This document shows, one piece after another, positions 16,622-25,997 of a stretch of DNA of 64,000 nucleotides. A model generated the notes under the pieces. The model worked only from the letters and a program-made list of their open reading frames with translations, had not been told where the DNA came from and ran no database searches. Origin of the DNA: JAFTYO01 sp045644765. Lineage in GTDB: Bacteria > Pseudomonadota > Alphaproteobacteria > RF32 > CAG-239. The position numbers and the translations under genes are program-made. Each line of letters opens with the position of its first letter. Within the stretch, counting starts at the first letter, position 1. The DNA is taken from assembly GCA_045644765.1 (NCBI GenBank), contig JAZRHM010000038.1, positions 1-64,000 of the forward strand, in the 5' to 3' direction.

Positions 16622-17703
16622 ATTCCGAACATTCCTTTTTTCTTTTTCTTTGTAACAACTTTTATTTTGGGCTTACGAGCTTGCATTTTACGCCAATCCC
16701 ATGGCATATAAAATTGACCTTGCCACAAACCTCTTGTATTTTCTTGAGCTTGCATTTCATATGGATAATAGATATCAGTTACATTTACATTGGCAACAGC
16801 CCAACCGGCATTAACTAAAGCGGCACCTAAATCATAAGGTCCGTAGGAACATGTTCCTTCCATATCTCCTTTTGTGTTTTGACGTATTACATGACATTCA
16901 AGTTCATTATCACCAATCCAATTTTTCAACCACATTGCCGCTTCTCGCCCGCAGTTATAAGAACGACCGCTTCTGTTAGCACACATTTGATTAGATTCCG
17001 GAGCGTCAATACCATATAGCTTAAAATAGTTACCATACATAATCAAAGTATCGCCATTAACCACCCTTACAGGACCATATACAACCGGATAATCATTAGG
17101 ATTAAAAGGTTTTTGTTGTTTTGGTTCCTGTTTCCCCGAAAGCGAAGAAATAACGCCACTAATAAAACCTCCATTGCTTTTATTTTCTTGTTTGCGTTCT
17201 TTTACAACCTTTTCATGACTGGATACACTCTCATCTCCATATAAACTGGCATTGTGAAGTGAATCATTACTGCTTTTATCAGAAAAATCAGCATTAATTT
17301 TATTTTTATATACTCTGCCTTCAACCGCTTCAGATTCAATTTCATCACTTTCCCTTGTATCAAAACTCATATTTGTTTCAGAGTTATCCTGTGATGCCGA
17401 TGTCGTTGTTTCACGGCCTATAAATTTCAAAATAGCATCACCGACACCACCAATACCATTATTGAACATACCTAAAGAATACATTATAAATAAAACTATA
17501 GCTGACAAAATCAAAAAAGATGGTAAACAACCTATACTTCGCCAAACCATTTTTCCAAAAACATATAATACGATAAGCCCTATTATGATGCCAAAAAAAC
17601 CAATTCCTTGCATAAGTATGCTATTACTCTGTGTTCCGGCCCCACCCATAGAGATCAAAAACAAAAAAGCCAACCCAAAAAATATTTTCTTCATAAAAAC
17701 CAT
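16618..17703 (-). CDS. Membrane-anchored thermonuclease-like protein with altered active site
   Basis: 361 residues. Three hydrophobic helices in the first ~75 residues are followed by a disordered, Ser/Glu/Lys-rich linker (about 85-200) and a staphylococcal-nuclease (TNase) domain (about 205-345) containing VVNGDTLIMYGNYFKLYGIDAPES. In active family members the two catalytic arginines lie in RLxGIDxPE and in DRYGRTxG. Here the first is Lys (FKLYGIDAPE) and the second aligns with Asp in TKGDMEGTC. The general-base Glu of APES remains. It may therefore bind rather than cut nucleic acid. The first ATG is preferred because GAGGG lies just upstream. Confidence 0.78.
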   Translation of the reverse strand: MVFMKKIFFGLAFLFLISMGGAGTQSNSILMQGIGFFGIIIGLIVLYVFGKMVWRSIGCLPSFLILSAIVLFIMYSLGMFNNGIGGVGDAILKFIGRETTTSASQDNSETNMSFDTRESDEIESEAVEGRVYKNKINADFSDKSSNDSLHNASLYGDESVSSHEKVVKERKQENKSNGGFISGVISSLSGKQEPKQQKPFNPNDYPVVYGPVRVVNGDTLIMYGNYFKLYGIDAPESNQMCANRSGRSYNCGREAAMWLKNWIGDNELECHVIRQNTKGDMEGTCSYGPYDLGAALVNAGWAVANVNVTDIYYPYEMQAQENTRGLWQGQFYMPWDWRKMQARKPKIKVVTKKKKKGMFGI

Positions 17704-17765
17704 AGCACACCCTCATATTGTAAAATATGTCATATTAGAACATATAAAAAATAATATTGCAACAC

Positions 17766-19460
17766 CTATTCATATAATTTAGGCAAAGGTGTAGTATTTT
17801 TTTTCGTATGTTCTTTCTTTTTCATTATTTTTTTATAGCTTTCAACAAAAGCATCAGCATTCCAATTTTGATCATCATTCGGATTATATAATTTTGCAAC
17901 AAGAATATCTATTTGTTTAGCAAAATCGGCACTGTTTGATGCTTTTGCCACATCATTCAATGTCGTAATATTGTTATTGTAGTAAAAAGCAATTCCCCAA
18001 GAAATCAAAGCATCTCTTAAAGCTCTGTAATCTTTTGCGTAAGCCTTTTTAATTATAAAATCAGGATATTTTCTTTGTTCACATTGAGGTTTTATATTTT
18101 TATTATATCTGCATCTGAATATATGATAGCCTAACAACATTCCAAAAATAAAAAACACAACCCCAAAAGATATTACATGTTCAAACCGGATTTTTCTTCC
18201 ATCAACACTCTGAATATTTTCAGATATGTTTTTTTGATTATTATTTTCTTTTTCCGATAATATAGTTTTCATATTCGGATTTGATTTAACCATAATTTTT
18301 TGTGGTTGAATTTCTGCAACTTCAAGTTTTTGCTTCTGAACATTAAACCATTCAACTTTTATTGCCGGCAAAACTATCTCACCTACCGTTTGCGGTATAT
18401 AAACATTTACAACTTTTTGTATCGCCACAGGTTCTCCATTTACCAATTCACCAAAAACGGTTCTTTTTTGCGGATACTGTTTTAAATGTGCTGAATTTTC
18501 AAACCTAATTTCAGGTAATTGCGTATCTGTTACCCCTACAACTTTAAGCTCAATTTCACGACTAAAGGCCTCACCTTCAATAAATTCAGTATTATCAGTA
18601 TAATTTGCCTTGAGCTCTACATCTTTTGCCGGCAACCACCACTGACCTTTATAGCCTGTCGGAACAGGCAATACTTCTATATTTTTAGCTGGAGAAACTA
18701 AATTTACCGGCACATTAAAGCCAATGTTTGACGGGAAACCTATATTCAAACTTAACATATTTCCGGCAAAAATGCCACCGGCATTATTCGACAACGTGTA
18801 ACCATCAAATCTGACTGCAGGAATTACAAGTTTTCCACTTTTTTGCGCAAATAAAGCATATTTAAAAATAATTTCTCTGACATTTTTACCATTTATATAT
18901 CTAGATACCACATCTGGCTGTCCGAGTTTTTTTATAATCCATTCATCCGAATTGTCAAATACAGGCTCTGATCCTTGTAAACCGCCAATATCAGTGATTA
19001 TAACATTATAATTGATCATTTCTTGAACATACGGCATTTTCTTATCTTCAATTTCTGTTCTTATTGAATAAGAAGGCTCTGTATCTGCAGAAGCAACTCC
19101 CTCAGTTCCTTCCGGTAATACTTCAATTTCTATCTCATTTGAAAAATCTTTACCCACCTTAATTGACGGGATGGTCTGCTTACCTTCTTTTTTTGCCGCA
19201 AGCATTGTTTGCCATTTAGTTGTTGAGCTTGTTTTTGCATTTATTACATAGCTACTATGCGAAACAGATGTAGAATATACATTGTAATCAGAGTATAACA
19301 CGCTAAAATCGGGTTTTTCATTTATATTATCGTCAGCTGTTAAAGTTAAAATAAATAAATCTCCCTGAGGTATAATGCTTTTATTTACGCTTGCCGTTAT
19401 ATTAGCTGCTTTGACATTAAAACTGAATAATAAACCGATAATAAACAATATTTTTTTCAT
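17766..19460 (-). CDS. batD: BatD-like protein (oxygen tolerance family)
   Basis: 564 residues from the ATG at 19460, chosen because GGAG lies 6 bases upstream and the Sec signal peptide (MKKILFIIGLLFSFNVKA) begins there; a start at 19472 would add four residues. The large periplasmic beta-rich region (about 20-415) has the BatD pattern (ASVNKSIIPQGDLFILTL, IPSIKVGKDFSNEIEIEVLP). One membrane helix (about 425-448) and a cytoplasmic helical domain of about 110 residues follow. Bat proteins act together with BatA and BatB; their biochemical role is unresolved. Overlaps the end of the BatB-BatC gene. Confidence 0.82.
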   Translation of the reverse strand: MKKILFIIGLLFSFNVKAANITASVNKSIIPQGDLFILTLTADDNINEKPDFSVLYSDYNVYSTSVSHSSYVINAKTSSTTKWQTMLAAKKEGKQTIPSIKVGKDFSNEIEIEVLPEGTEGVASADTEPSYSIRTEIEDKKMPYVQEMINYNVIITDIGGLQGSEPVFDNSDEWIIKKLGQPDVVSRYINGKNVREIIFKYALFAQKSGKLVIPAVRFDGYTLSNNAGGIFAGNMLSLNIGFPSNIGFNVPVNLVSPAKNIEVLPVPTGYKGQWWLPAKDVELKANYTDNTEFIEGEAFSREIELKVVGVTDTQLPEIRFENSAHLKQYPQKRTVFGELVNGEPVAIQKVVNVYIPQTVGEIVLPAIKVEWFNVQKQKLEVAEIQPQKIMVKSNPNMKTILSEKENNNQKNISENIQSVDGRKIRFEHVISFGVVFFIFGMLLGYHIFRCRYNKNIKPQCEQRKYPDFIIKKAYAKDYRALRDALISWGIAFYYNNNITTLNDVAKASNSADFAKQIDILVAKLYNPNDDQNWNADAFVESYKKIMKKKEHTKKNTTPLPKLYE

Positions 19461-19461
19461 G

Positions 19462-21183
19462 TTATTCTCCATATCTGTTTTTTGAATATTCTTTTTGAAT
19501 AAAAGCTTTTAATAATCCGCCTTTATCCTCCGGTATTTCTCTGAATTTTTGAGTTCTTGCTTGAACTTCTTCATCATATTTTTCATCCTCAGGTCCTGTT
19601 TTAGATTGCGCTCTGGGTATCTGTTGTTCTTCTGTACTTTTATTCATATTTGTATTTTTATTATTTTCCTGATTTTCCTTCGAATTGTCCTTGCTTTCTT
19701 CATTTTCTTGCTCATCTTGAGCTTGAGCTGACGCCATAGCATTCTGTGCTTGAACCTCCTGATTGTTTTTATCTTCATTTTGATTTTGTTCTTGTTCAGC
19801 CGTCTGATTTTGCTCACTCTGATTATTATTTTTTTCCTTATCTTGTTGATTTTGATTTTTATTTTTTTGATTATCTTGTTTTTTATCCTGTTTTTGATTT
19901 TTTGAATTATTTTGCTGTTGTTGTTTTTTCAAATATTCTAAATTAAATTTTGCATCAGCGTGATCCTTATTTTGTTCAAGAACTTTTTCATAGGCTTTTA
20001 TAGCATCATCCAATTTTCCGCTCTTAGCTAATGCATTACCATAGTTATACATAGATTGCAGATCTTTCTTATCTGCCAAAAGTTTTATTGTGTTTTCAAA
20101 ATCACCCGATTTATAATATGCTGCAGCTTTCCATTTATAGTCATCAAATTTCTGAGCTGCTTGAGCATATTTTTCACGCTCAAAATCCTTCATTGCCAAT
20201 TGATTGTCACTAAATAAAAACCCCGCTTGTGCTGTTGAATTAACGCATAAAAACAATATTAAACCAAATACCCCTTTTCTAAAAAAGTTCAAAACACAAA
20301 GCATCGGAATAAACATCAAATACCAACCATAATCTTGCCAATCTGATGTTTTATTCTTACCTTTTTGGAAATTATTTTTATTAGCTAAAATTTTATTTAC
20401 AATTAAACCGATATCGTCATTAGCTTCAAATAAATCTCCATTGCCGGCTTGAGCAATTTGTTCTAACTTTGAATTCTTTTGCATACTCATATTAACAATA
20501 TTAATAGTATATCCATCTCGTTTGGCTTTATTAGCTTCATCCAAACATAATCCGAAATTCATCCCTACATCACCTGTATAAATAAACACTGTACCATTTA
20601 AATATCCTGCATCTTTTATACTTTTTATTGCTAAAGCAATTGCCCTATCAAGCCTATCTCCATTTACAGGCATAATCTCCGTACTAATAGCATCAAGTAA
20701 ATTAATAATCAGCTGATTATCTACTGATAAAGGAGAAATCAAAAACGGTTCTTGAGTATACACAATCAACCCGGTTTCTGAAGATTGAAGCTTATTTAAT
20801 AGCTGAATAATTTCTATTTTTGCTCTCTGTAAACGATCCGGTTTTATATCAGTTTGCAGCATATCTGATGATAAATTCAATACAACCATCACCGGATTTT
20901 GATTATTTAAGGCATTTGTTTCCACCCTTTTCCATGTAGGTCCTGCTGCTGACACAACCGCGCAGACAAGCCCTAAATACATTAGGAAGACACCTGTTTT
21001 CCGTTTAGAACTTTTTCCCTTCACCAGTAAAAATTCCAAAAGTTTTTTATCACAAACTTTCTCCCAACTGCTCAAATTTGCAACATTTTTAAAAAGATAA
21101 AAATAAAAGAACAGTGGAACAAACAATAAAAGTAATATCCATGGTCGTAAAAAATGAAAATTTCTTATCAATTCTTCAAACAT
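19462..21183 (-). CDS. batB: BatB-BatC fusion: von Willebrand A domain plus TPR
   Basis: 573 residues. Two N-terminal membrane helices (about 12-30, 62-80) precede a vWA domain (about 95-270), then a third hydrophobic segment, TPR repeats (about 330-425) and a long Gln/Asn/Glu/Lys-rich low-complexity tail. BatB (vWA) and BatC (TPR) are separate genes in many bacteria; here they are one. The metal-ion site is degenerate: the usual DxSxS is NLSSD (103-107) and the usual TDGE is TGDV. The intact vWA partner is BatA, encoded directly upstream. Confidence 0.84.
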   Translation of the reverse strand: MFEELIRNFHFLRPWILLLLFVPLFFYFYLFKNVANLSSWEKVCDKKLLEFLLVKGKSSKRKTGVFLMYLGLVCAVVSAAGPTWKRVETNALNNQNPVMVVLNLSSDMLQTDIKPDRLQRAKIEIIQLLNKLQSSETGLIVYTQEPFLISPLSVDNQLIINLLDAISTEIMPVNGDRLDRAIALAIKSIKDAGYLNGTVFIYTGDVGMNFGLCLDEANKAKRDGYTINIVNMSMQKNSKLEQIAQAGNGDLFEANDDIGLIVNKILANKNNFQKGKNKTSDWQDYGWYLMFIPMLCVLNFFRKGVFGLILFLCVNSTAQAGFLFSDNQLAMKDFEREKYAQAAQKFDDYKWKAAAYYKSGDFENTIKLLADKKDLQSMYNYGNALAKSGKLDDAIKAYEKVLEQNKDHADAKFNLEYLKKQQQQNNSKNQKQDKKQDNQKNKNQNQQDKEKNNNQSEQNQTAEQEQNQNEDKNNQEVQAQNAMASAQAQDEQENEESKDNSKENQENNKNTNMNKSTEEQQIPRAQSKTGPEDEKYDEEVQARTQKFREIPEDKGGLLKAFIQKEYSKNRYGE

Positions 21184-22185
21184 CTACCTTCTCCTATATG
21201 CATACATTAAAAATGATGCTAAGAAAAATGCCATTAATAACGGAATATAAAATAAATCTACTCGTGGATATATATAATTTTGTTCTGACATAATCGGTTC
21301 TAATAAATCTATGGATTTATATACATTAACTAAAGAGTTTAAACTATCGGCACGAAAATAATGTCCTTTTGTTTCATCTGCCAACTTTTTTAACCCCACT
21401 TCATCAAGTCCGGATATCATATTACCGAAAAAAGAGCTTGCCAAAGAAGAAAAACCATTACCGCCGACACCTATGGTATAAACTTTTATACCTTCATTTT
21501 TTGCCATTAAAATTGCTTGTGGTAAACTAAGGTTTCCATCATTATTTTCACCATCAGTCAACAATATAATAACCTTATTATCTAAACTTCCTTTACTATT
21601 TTTAAGCGTTTTAACAGCTAAACCAAGTGCATCTCCGATAGAAGTAGAATTTCCGGCCATCCCTGCTTGCATAGACCATAAAATTTCTTGTATTGCATTT
21701 CTATCATATGTGAGAGGAGCTTGCAAATAAGCTCTTGTACCAAAAAGTATCAAACCTAATTTATCACCCACTCTTCTCTCTGCAAAATCAGATACCACTG
21801 CTTTTACGGCGCCAAGTCTGTTTAACCGTTTCCCTTGAAAAGAAAAATCATCTTCCAACATAGAAGTGGAGATATCTGTCACCATCAAAATATCTCTTGA
21901 TTTTTCTTCTACTCTAATCGGCTCTCCAATCATACATGGACGCATCAAAGCCGCGACCAAAAACAACCAGACCAAAAAGACAGACCACCATCTAATATTT
22001 ATTGCACTCTCTGTTGAAAAACTTTTACTATTAACCCCTTCTTTATTTTCTATATTTGTAAAATCTTGAATAAAAGGAACTTTTAATGCATCACCATACA
22101 AACCTTTTACGGCAGGCAATAAATATCTTATGATAAAAGGAATAAAAATAAGAAAAAACAAATAAGGATATTCAAAACTAATCAT
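21184..22185 (-). CDS. batA: BatA-like von Willebrand A domain membrane protein
   Basis: 333 residues. N-terminal membrane segments (about 8-24, 66-82), a vWA domain with intact MIDAS DISTS at 104-108, STSIGDALG and LLTDGEN, and a C-terminal helix (about 308-328). It starts 4 bases inside the DUF4381 gene and ends directly before the BatB-BatC gene, so the set is one operon. The usual MoxR ATPase and DUF58 genes of this cluster are not present here. Confidence 0.88.
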   Translation of the reverse strand: MISFEYPYLFFLIFIPFIIRYLLPAVKGLYGDALKVPFIQDFTNIENKEGVNSKSFSTESAINIRWWSVFLVWLFLVAALMRPCMIGEPIRVEEKSRDILMVTDISTSMLEDDFSFQGKRLNRLGAVKAVVSDFAERRVGDKLGLILFGTRAYLQAPLTYDRNAIQEILWSMQAGMAGNSTSIGDALGLAVKTLKNSKGSLDNKVIILLTDGENNDGNLSLPQAILMAKNEGIKVYTIGVGGNGFSSLASSFFGNMISGLDEVGLKKLADETKGHYFRADSLNSLVNVYKSIDLLEPIMSEQNYIYPRVDLFYIPLLMAFFLASFLMYAYRRR

Positions 22186-22625
22186 AAATTTTCTCCTATC
22201 CAGTTTTTTACATATTTTTTGATTATTTTATATATTTTCTTATCATAAACTTCTTTTTTTTGCATATAAGGCGCATAAATAAGTAATTCGGCTGCTTGAC
22301 CATCTATTTTCATTTTACAATGTTTATTTAAAAATTCAATCCAATCAATTCCGTACAAACTGACAGCATCTTTATACTTATATAAGCAAACTCTTCTCAA
22401 TATTTCTGAAACTTCTACAATTGATTGAACATCATCCTTTGTAGCTTTTTTTAACAAACTTAAAGCGTAATATTTTTTACTTTTTGCATAAAGAAACTTA
22501 GACAATCGATATGCAAAATAAACCGCAATCGGAATCAATATAACAAACCACCAACCATAACCCATAGGAAACCACCATATAGGATCAGGAAGATGTATAT
22601 CTTTCAGTAACGGCAAATTATCCAT
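22182..22625 (-). CDS. DUF4381 family membrane protein
   Basis: 147 residues. It opens with LLKDIHLPDPIWWFPMGYGWW, the family's characteristic start, then one membrane helix (about 26-42) and a cytoplasmic helical domain with a conserved-looking YGIDWIEFLN. DUF4381 proteins are regular members of MoxR-Bat clusters and probably belong to the same membrane complex. The start lies 89 bases downstream of the DUF3137 gene end, so a separate promoter is possible. Confidence 0.85.
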   Translation of the reverse strand: MDNLPLLKDIHLPDPIWWFPMGYGWWFVILIPIAVYFAYRLSKFLYAKSKKYYALSLLKKATKDDVQSIVEVSEILRRVCLYKYKDAVSLYGIDWIEFLNKHCKMKIDGQAAELLIYAPYMQKKEVYDKKIYKIIKKYVKNWIGENL

Positions 22626-22714
22626 TTATAAACCTCTAACAACACTTATAAATCTATGATGAAATATTTTAAATATCAATAGACTTTAATCTAAATATAC
22701 AATTTGCTCACAAC

Positions 22715-23656
22715 TTACAGCCCTGTCTTTTGATTTAATTTTAAAATATCTATAACAGAAAAAATTGTCATAAATTGTTCAAAAACTTTATAAATTTGTT
22801 TTCCCCGCAAATTGCTCTTAAATAAAGAACATGGCTCAAACATATTTTCTCTGGTATTTATTGCTATCAAAACTTTATCATCATTAAAACTAAATTGTAT
22901 ATTAGTTCCGCCATATAGTTCTTTAAGCTTTAGCATTCTTTCCATAAAAGCCGTAGTCAGTAAATATCTGGCTTCAATCTGATTTTGAGAATATGCTTCA
23001 AAACTATTTTCAAATACAACATCTTCCAACGCAACTTTTTGAAAACCTTTAGGCTTATTTAAGGCGTTCATCATTCCTCTGTCTTTTACCACAAAAGTAT
23101 GATGTGAAAATTTTTTATTCATATCAAGCTCAAGAACAACACCTAAAAAAGTTATAACATTATATCTTGTTTTCATATGACATACATGGTTGCTAATAAG
23201 CTTTTCTTCACAAATTCTGACCCCTACTCCATCATATGTTCCTAAAAAGCAATCATCCGTATGTAGCTCATCAAAAGCCGGAAATATATAACTATCCTGT
23301 ATATCATAATATGACAAGCCTACCTCCGGCTCATATCTAAAGCCATCAAAAAATTTCATAAACATATTCATGATATCAGTTTTTGTTTCTTTTTTATACT
23401 TTGTAAAAGGTGCTCTTAAAACATAAACCGTAATTGTATAAATTCCGCCAATAACATATGCACTAAAATCATTTGGACCGCAATAATTCCAAACAAGTCC
23501 AATCATTACCGGCACAATAAACAAAGACATTAAAATGAGTATCGTAAAATTTGTTACATACTTTTTTCTTATTTTTTCTTTTTGAAACATCAGCGGATAT
23601 ATATTACGCCAATAATATTCATCAAATTTAGCTCTGATTTCATTTGCAGATTGCAT
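22715..23656 (-). CDS. DUF3137 domain membrane protein
   Basis: 313 residues starting MQSANEIRAKFDEYYWRNIYP. Two membrane helices (about 33-52, 63-80) precede a cytoplasmic domain with the DUF3137 pattern (YYDIQDSYIFPAFDELHTDDCFLGTYDG and a later GGTNIQFSFNDDKVLIAI). DUF3137 genes commonly accompany lemA, as here, where it starts at the last base of lemA. Function unknown. Confidence 0.8.
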   Translation of the reverse strand: MQSANEIRAKFDEYYWRNIYPLMFQKEKIRKKYVTNFTILILMSLFIVPVMIGLVWNYCGPNDFSAYVIGGIYTITVYVLRAPFTKYKKETKTDIMNMFMKFFDGFRYEPEVGLSYYDIQDSYIFPAFDELHTDDCFLGTYDGVGVRICEEKLISNHVCHMKTRYNVITFLGVVLELDMNKKFSHHTFVVKDRGMMNALNKPKGFQKVALEDVVFENSFEAYSQNQIEARYLLTTAFMERMLKLKELYGGTNIQFSFNDDKVLIAINTRENMFEPCSLFKSNLRGKQIYKVFEQFMTIFSVIDILKLNQKTGL

Positions 23657-24213
23657 TATTTAAAGAACTCCGTGCTGTCTATTGCTTTCTTTGCAGAAGC
23701 TTCTGCTTCAAAAAACGGCATATCAGCTTTAACACCTATCATACCGGCAATAACATTTCCCGGAAAAATCTCAACTGCATTTTTTAAATCATTAACGCTG
23801 GCATTATAAAAACGACGAGCCGCTGCAATATGTTCTTCCACTTCGTTGAAACTTTGCATAGCCTGTATCATTGTTTGGTTAGATTTTAAATCAGGATAAT
23901 TTTCAACCGAAAGCCAAAAATCTTTAAGCTTACTGTCAATTAAATTGTTAAGCTCCATCATTTCTTTAGGCTCTCCATCAAACGATTTTTTCATTGCTTC
24001 GGTTCTCAGCCTAACAATTTCGGTCATCAACTCCTTTTCATGTTCCATAAATTTTTTAGCCATATTAAGTAAATTTGGTATCAAATCATAACGTTTTTTC
24101 AGTTGCACATCAATTCCTGCCGTGGCTTCTTTTACTTTATTTTTCTTCTTTATAATCGATACATATAATGTATAAAATACAACAAGCAAAATACCTAGCA
24201 CAATCCATATCAT
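23656..24213 (-). CDS. lemA: LemA family protein
   Basis: 185 residues, normal length. One N-terminal membrane helix (about 2-20) and a long four-helix region with the LemA signature (KKRYDLIPNLLNMAKKFMEHEKE, then ENYPDLKSNQ, EEHIAAARRFYNASVNDLKNAVEIFPGN). LemA proteins are small membrane-anchored helical-bundle proteins of unclear function. First gene of the minus-strand run that continues through the Bat cluster. Confidence 0.93.
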   Translation of the reverse strand: MIWIVLGILLVVFYTLYVSIIKKKNKVKEATAGIDVQLKKRYDLIPNLLNMAKKFMEHEKELMTEIVRLRTEAMKKSFDGEPKEMMELNNLIDSKLKDFWLSVENYPDLKSNQTMIQAMQSFNEVEEHIAAARRFYNASVNDLKNAVEIFPGNVIAGMIGVKADMPFFEAEASAKKAIDSTEFFK

Positions 24214-24323
24214 TTCGAAATCTCCTTAATGGGTTAAAATAATTTTATTATAAGATAATCTTTTCTTTATAATAAATCGTTAATTCTTTGTCTGTATAGT
24301 AGCACTAATTTAAGGAAGATTAA

Positions 24324-25550
24324 ATGCTAAATATCATATTTATAACATTTTTTTTATCAGCTTTTATTATGGCCGTTTTTCAAAGCCTGTTTTTCGGCAA
24401 TACTGAAATATGGACACTATTGGTAAACGAGTTGTTTGCATCAGCAAAATCAGCATTTACTATTTCTATCAATTTAACCGGCATGTTATGTTTATGGCTA
24501 GGTTTATTAAAAATTGCAGAAAACTCCGGACTTACCGAACTTCTAGCTAAAGCATTAAAACCATTATTTAGAAAAATCATGCCTGAAATACCCGATAATC
24601 ATCCTGCTATAGGTTCAATGGTGATGAATATTGCTGCTAATATGCTTGGTTTAGACAACGCAGCCACCCCCATGGGATTAAAAGCCATGGAGCAAATGCA
24701 AGAATTAAACAAACAAAAAGACACAGCTTCAAATGCTCAAATTATGTTTATGGTTATAAATGCTTCTGCCGTTACCATAGTTCCGATAAGTATACTGATG
24801 TACAGAGCAGAGCTCGGTTCATCAAACCCCAGTGCTGTGTTTATACCTATATTAATTGCGACATCTCTCTCAACATTAGCAGGCTTTTTAGCAGTTGCTT
24901 TTACACAAAAACTTTCAATATTTAACAAAACAGTTTTTGCATATATTGGAGGCTTTATTCTTTTTATTGCAGCTATTACTTACTATTTTTATTTACTGCC
25001 TCCTGACACAAGAATAAAAGTTTCTGTTAACGGCAGCAATTTTATACTGTTTCTTATAATTGCTCTTTTTATATCTGCCGGTGCTGTAAAAAAATTAAAC
25101 GTGTATGAAACATTTATTAATGGTGCAAAAGAAGGCTTTGATATTGCTGTAAAAATAATTCCTTATCTAGTTGCCATGTTAACGGCAATTGCCGTATTCA
25201 AAGCTTCTGGCCTTATGTTCTTATTCACAGATGCTGTAGAATATATTTTGCAAAAACTAAATTGGAATACAGATTTTGTTCCCGCTCTTCCTACCGCCTT
25301 AATGAAACCATTATCAGGAAGTGGTGCCAGAGCGATGATGATTGAAACTCTTCAAACCTATGGTGCAAACAGTTTTGAAGGTTTTGTATCATCTGTCATA
25401 CAAGGGTCAACCGAAACAACATTTTACGTATTAGCAGTATATTTCGGAGCAGTAAAAATTGTAAAAACACGCCACGCATTACCTTGTGCCTTATTTGCAG
25501 ATTTTATCGGAATTGTTTCTGCTATATTACTATCTTACTTATTTTACTGA
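24324..25550 (+). CDS. SpmA-SpmB-like fused nucleoside-recognition (GATE) domain membrane protein
   Basis: 408 residues with about ten membrane helices in two halves, each with a GATE (nucleoside recognition) type domain, as if spore-maturation proteins SpmA (first half, LTGMLCLWLGLLKIAENSGL) and SpmB (second half, from about residue 255; GSGARAMMIETL, GSTETTFYVLAVYFGAV) were joined. Fused forms are common in non-sporulating Gram-negative bacteria, where the role is unknown, probably transport. AAGGAAG precedes the ATG; dtd follows after 9 bases. Confidence 0.85.
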   Translation: MLNIIFITFFLSAFIMAVFQSLFFGNTEIWTLLVNELFASAKSAFTISINLTGMLCLWLGLLKIAENSGLTELLAKALKPLFRKIMPEIPDNHPAIGSMVMNIAANMLGLDNAATPMGLKAMEQMQELNKQKDTASNAQIMFMVINASAVTIVPISILMYRAELGSSNPSAVFIPILIATSLSTLAGFLAVAFTQKLSIFNKTVFAYIGGFILFIAAITYYFYLLPPDTRIKVSVNGSNFILFLIIALFISAGAVKKLNVYETFINGAKEGFDIAVKIIPYLVAMLTAIAVFKASGLMFLFTDAVEYILQKLNWNTDFVPALPTALMKPLSGSGARAMMIETLQTYGANSFEGFVSSVIQGSTETTFYVLAVYFGAVKIVKTRHALPCALFADFIGIVSAILLSYLFY

Positions 25551-25559
25551 GGAGAAATC

Positions 25560-25997
25560 ATGAAAGTTCTTTTACAAAGAGTAAAAAAAGCTTCCGTAAC
25601 GGTCGACGGACAACTAATATCTTCTATTAATACAGGTCTTCTTATTTTTCTGGGTGTTGAAAAAAATGACACCGAACTTAATGCTGATTATTTGGCAAAA
25701 AAAACTGCAAATTTACGAATTTTCGAAGACGAAAACCAAAAAATGAATCTTTCAATTCAAGATATAAAAGGTGAAGCTCTTGTCGTATCTCAATTTACAT
25801 TAGCAGGCGATACAACCAGAGGAAACCGTCCCGGATTCGAAAACGCAGCAAAACCTGAAACAGCTTTAAAAATTTATAATTATTTTTCAAAACAAATTAC
25901 AAATTATGGTATAAATGTTAAGAACGGCATTTTTCAAGCTGATATGAAAGTTGAACTTATAAACGATGGTCCCGTAACTTTTATGCTTGAAAAATAA
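25560..25997 (+). CDS. dtd: D-aminoacyl-tRNA deacylase
   Basis: 145 residues, full length. It carries the two cross-dimer motifs of Dtd: SQFTL (77-81) and a GPVT (137-140) near the C-terminus, plus the typical MKVLLQRVKKASVTV start and TRGNRPGF. It removes D-amino acids (and Gly from tRNA-Ala) mischarged onto tRNA. GAGGAG lies just upstream of the ATG. It converges with the next gene with no gap at the stop codons. Confidence 0.96.
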   Translation: MKVLLQRVKKASVTVDGQLISSINTGLLIFLGVEKNDTELNADYLAKKTANLRIFEDENQKMNLSIQDIKGEALVVSQFTLAGDTTRGNRPGFENAAKPETALKIYNYFSKQITNYGINVKNGIFQADMKVELINDGPVTFMLEK

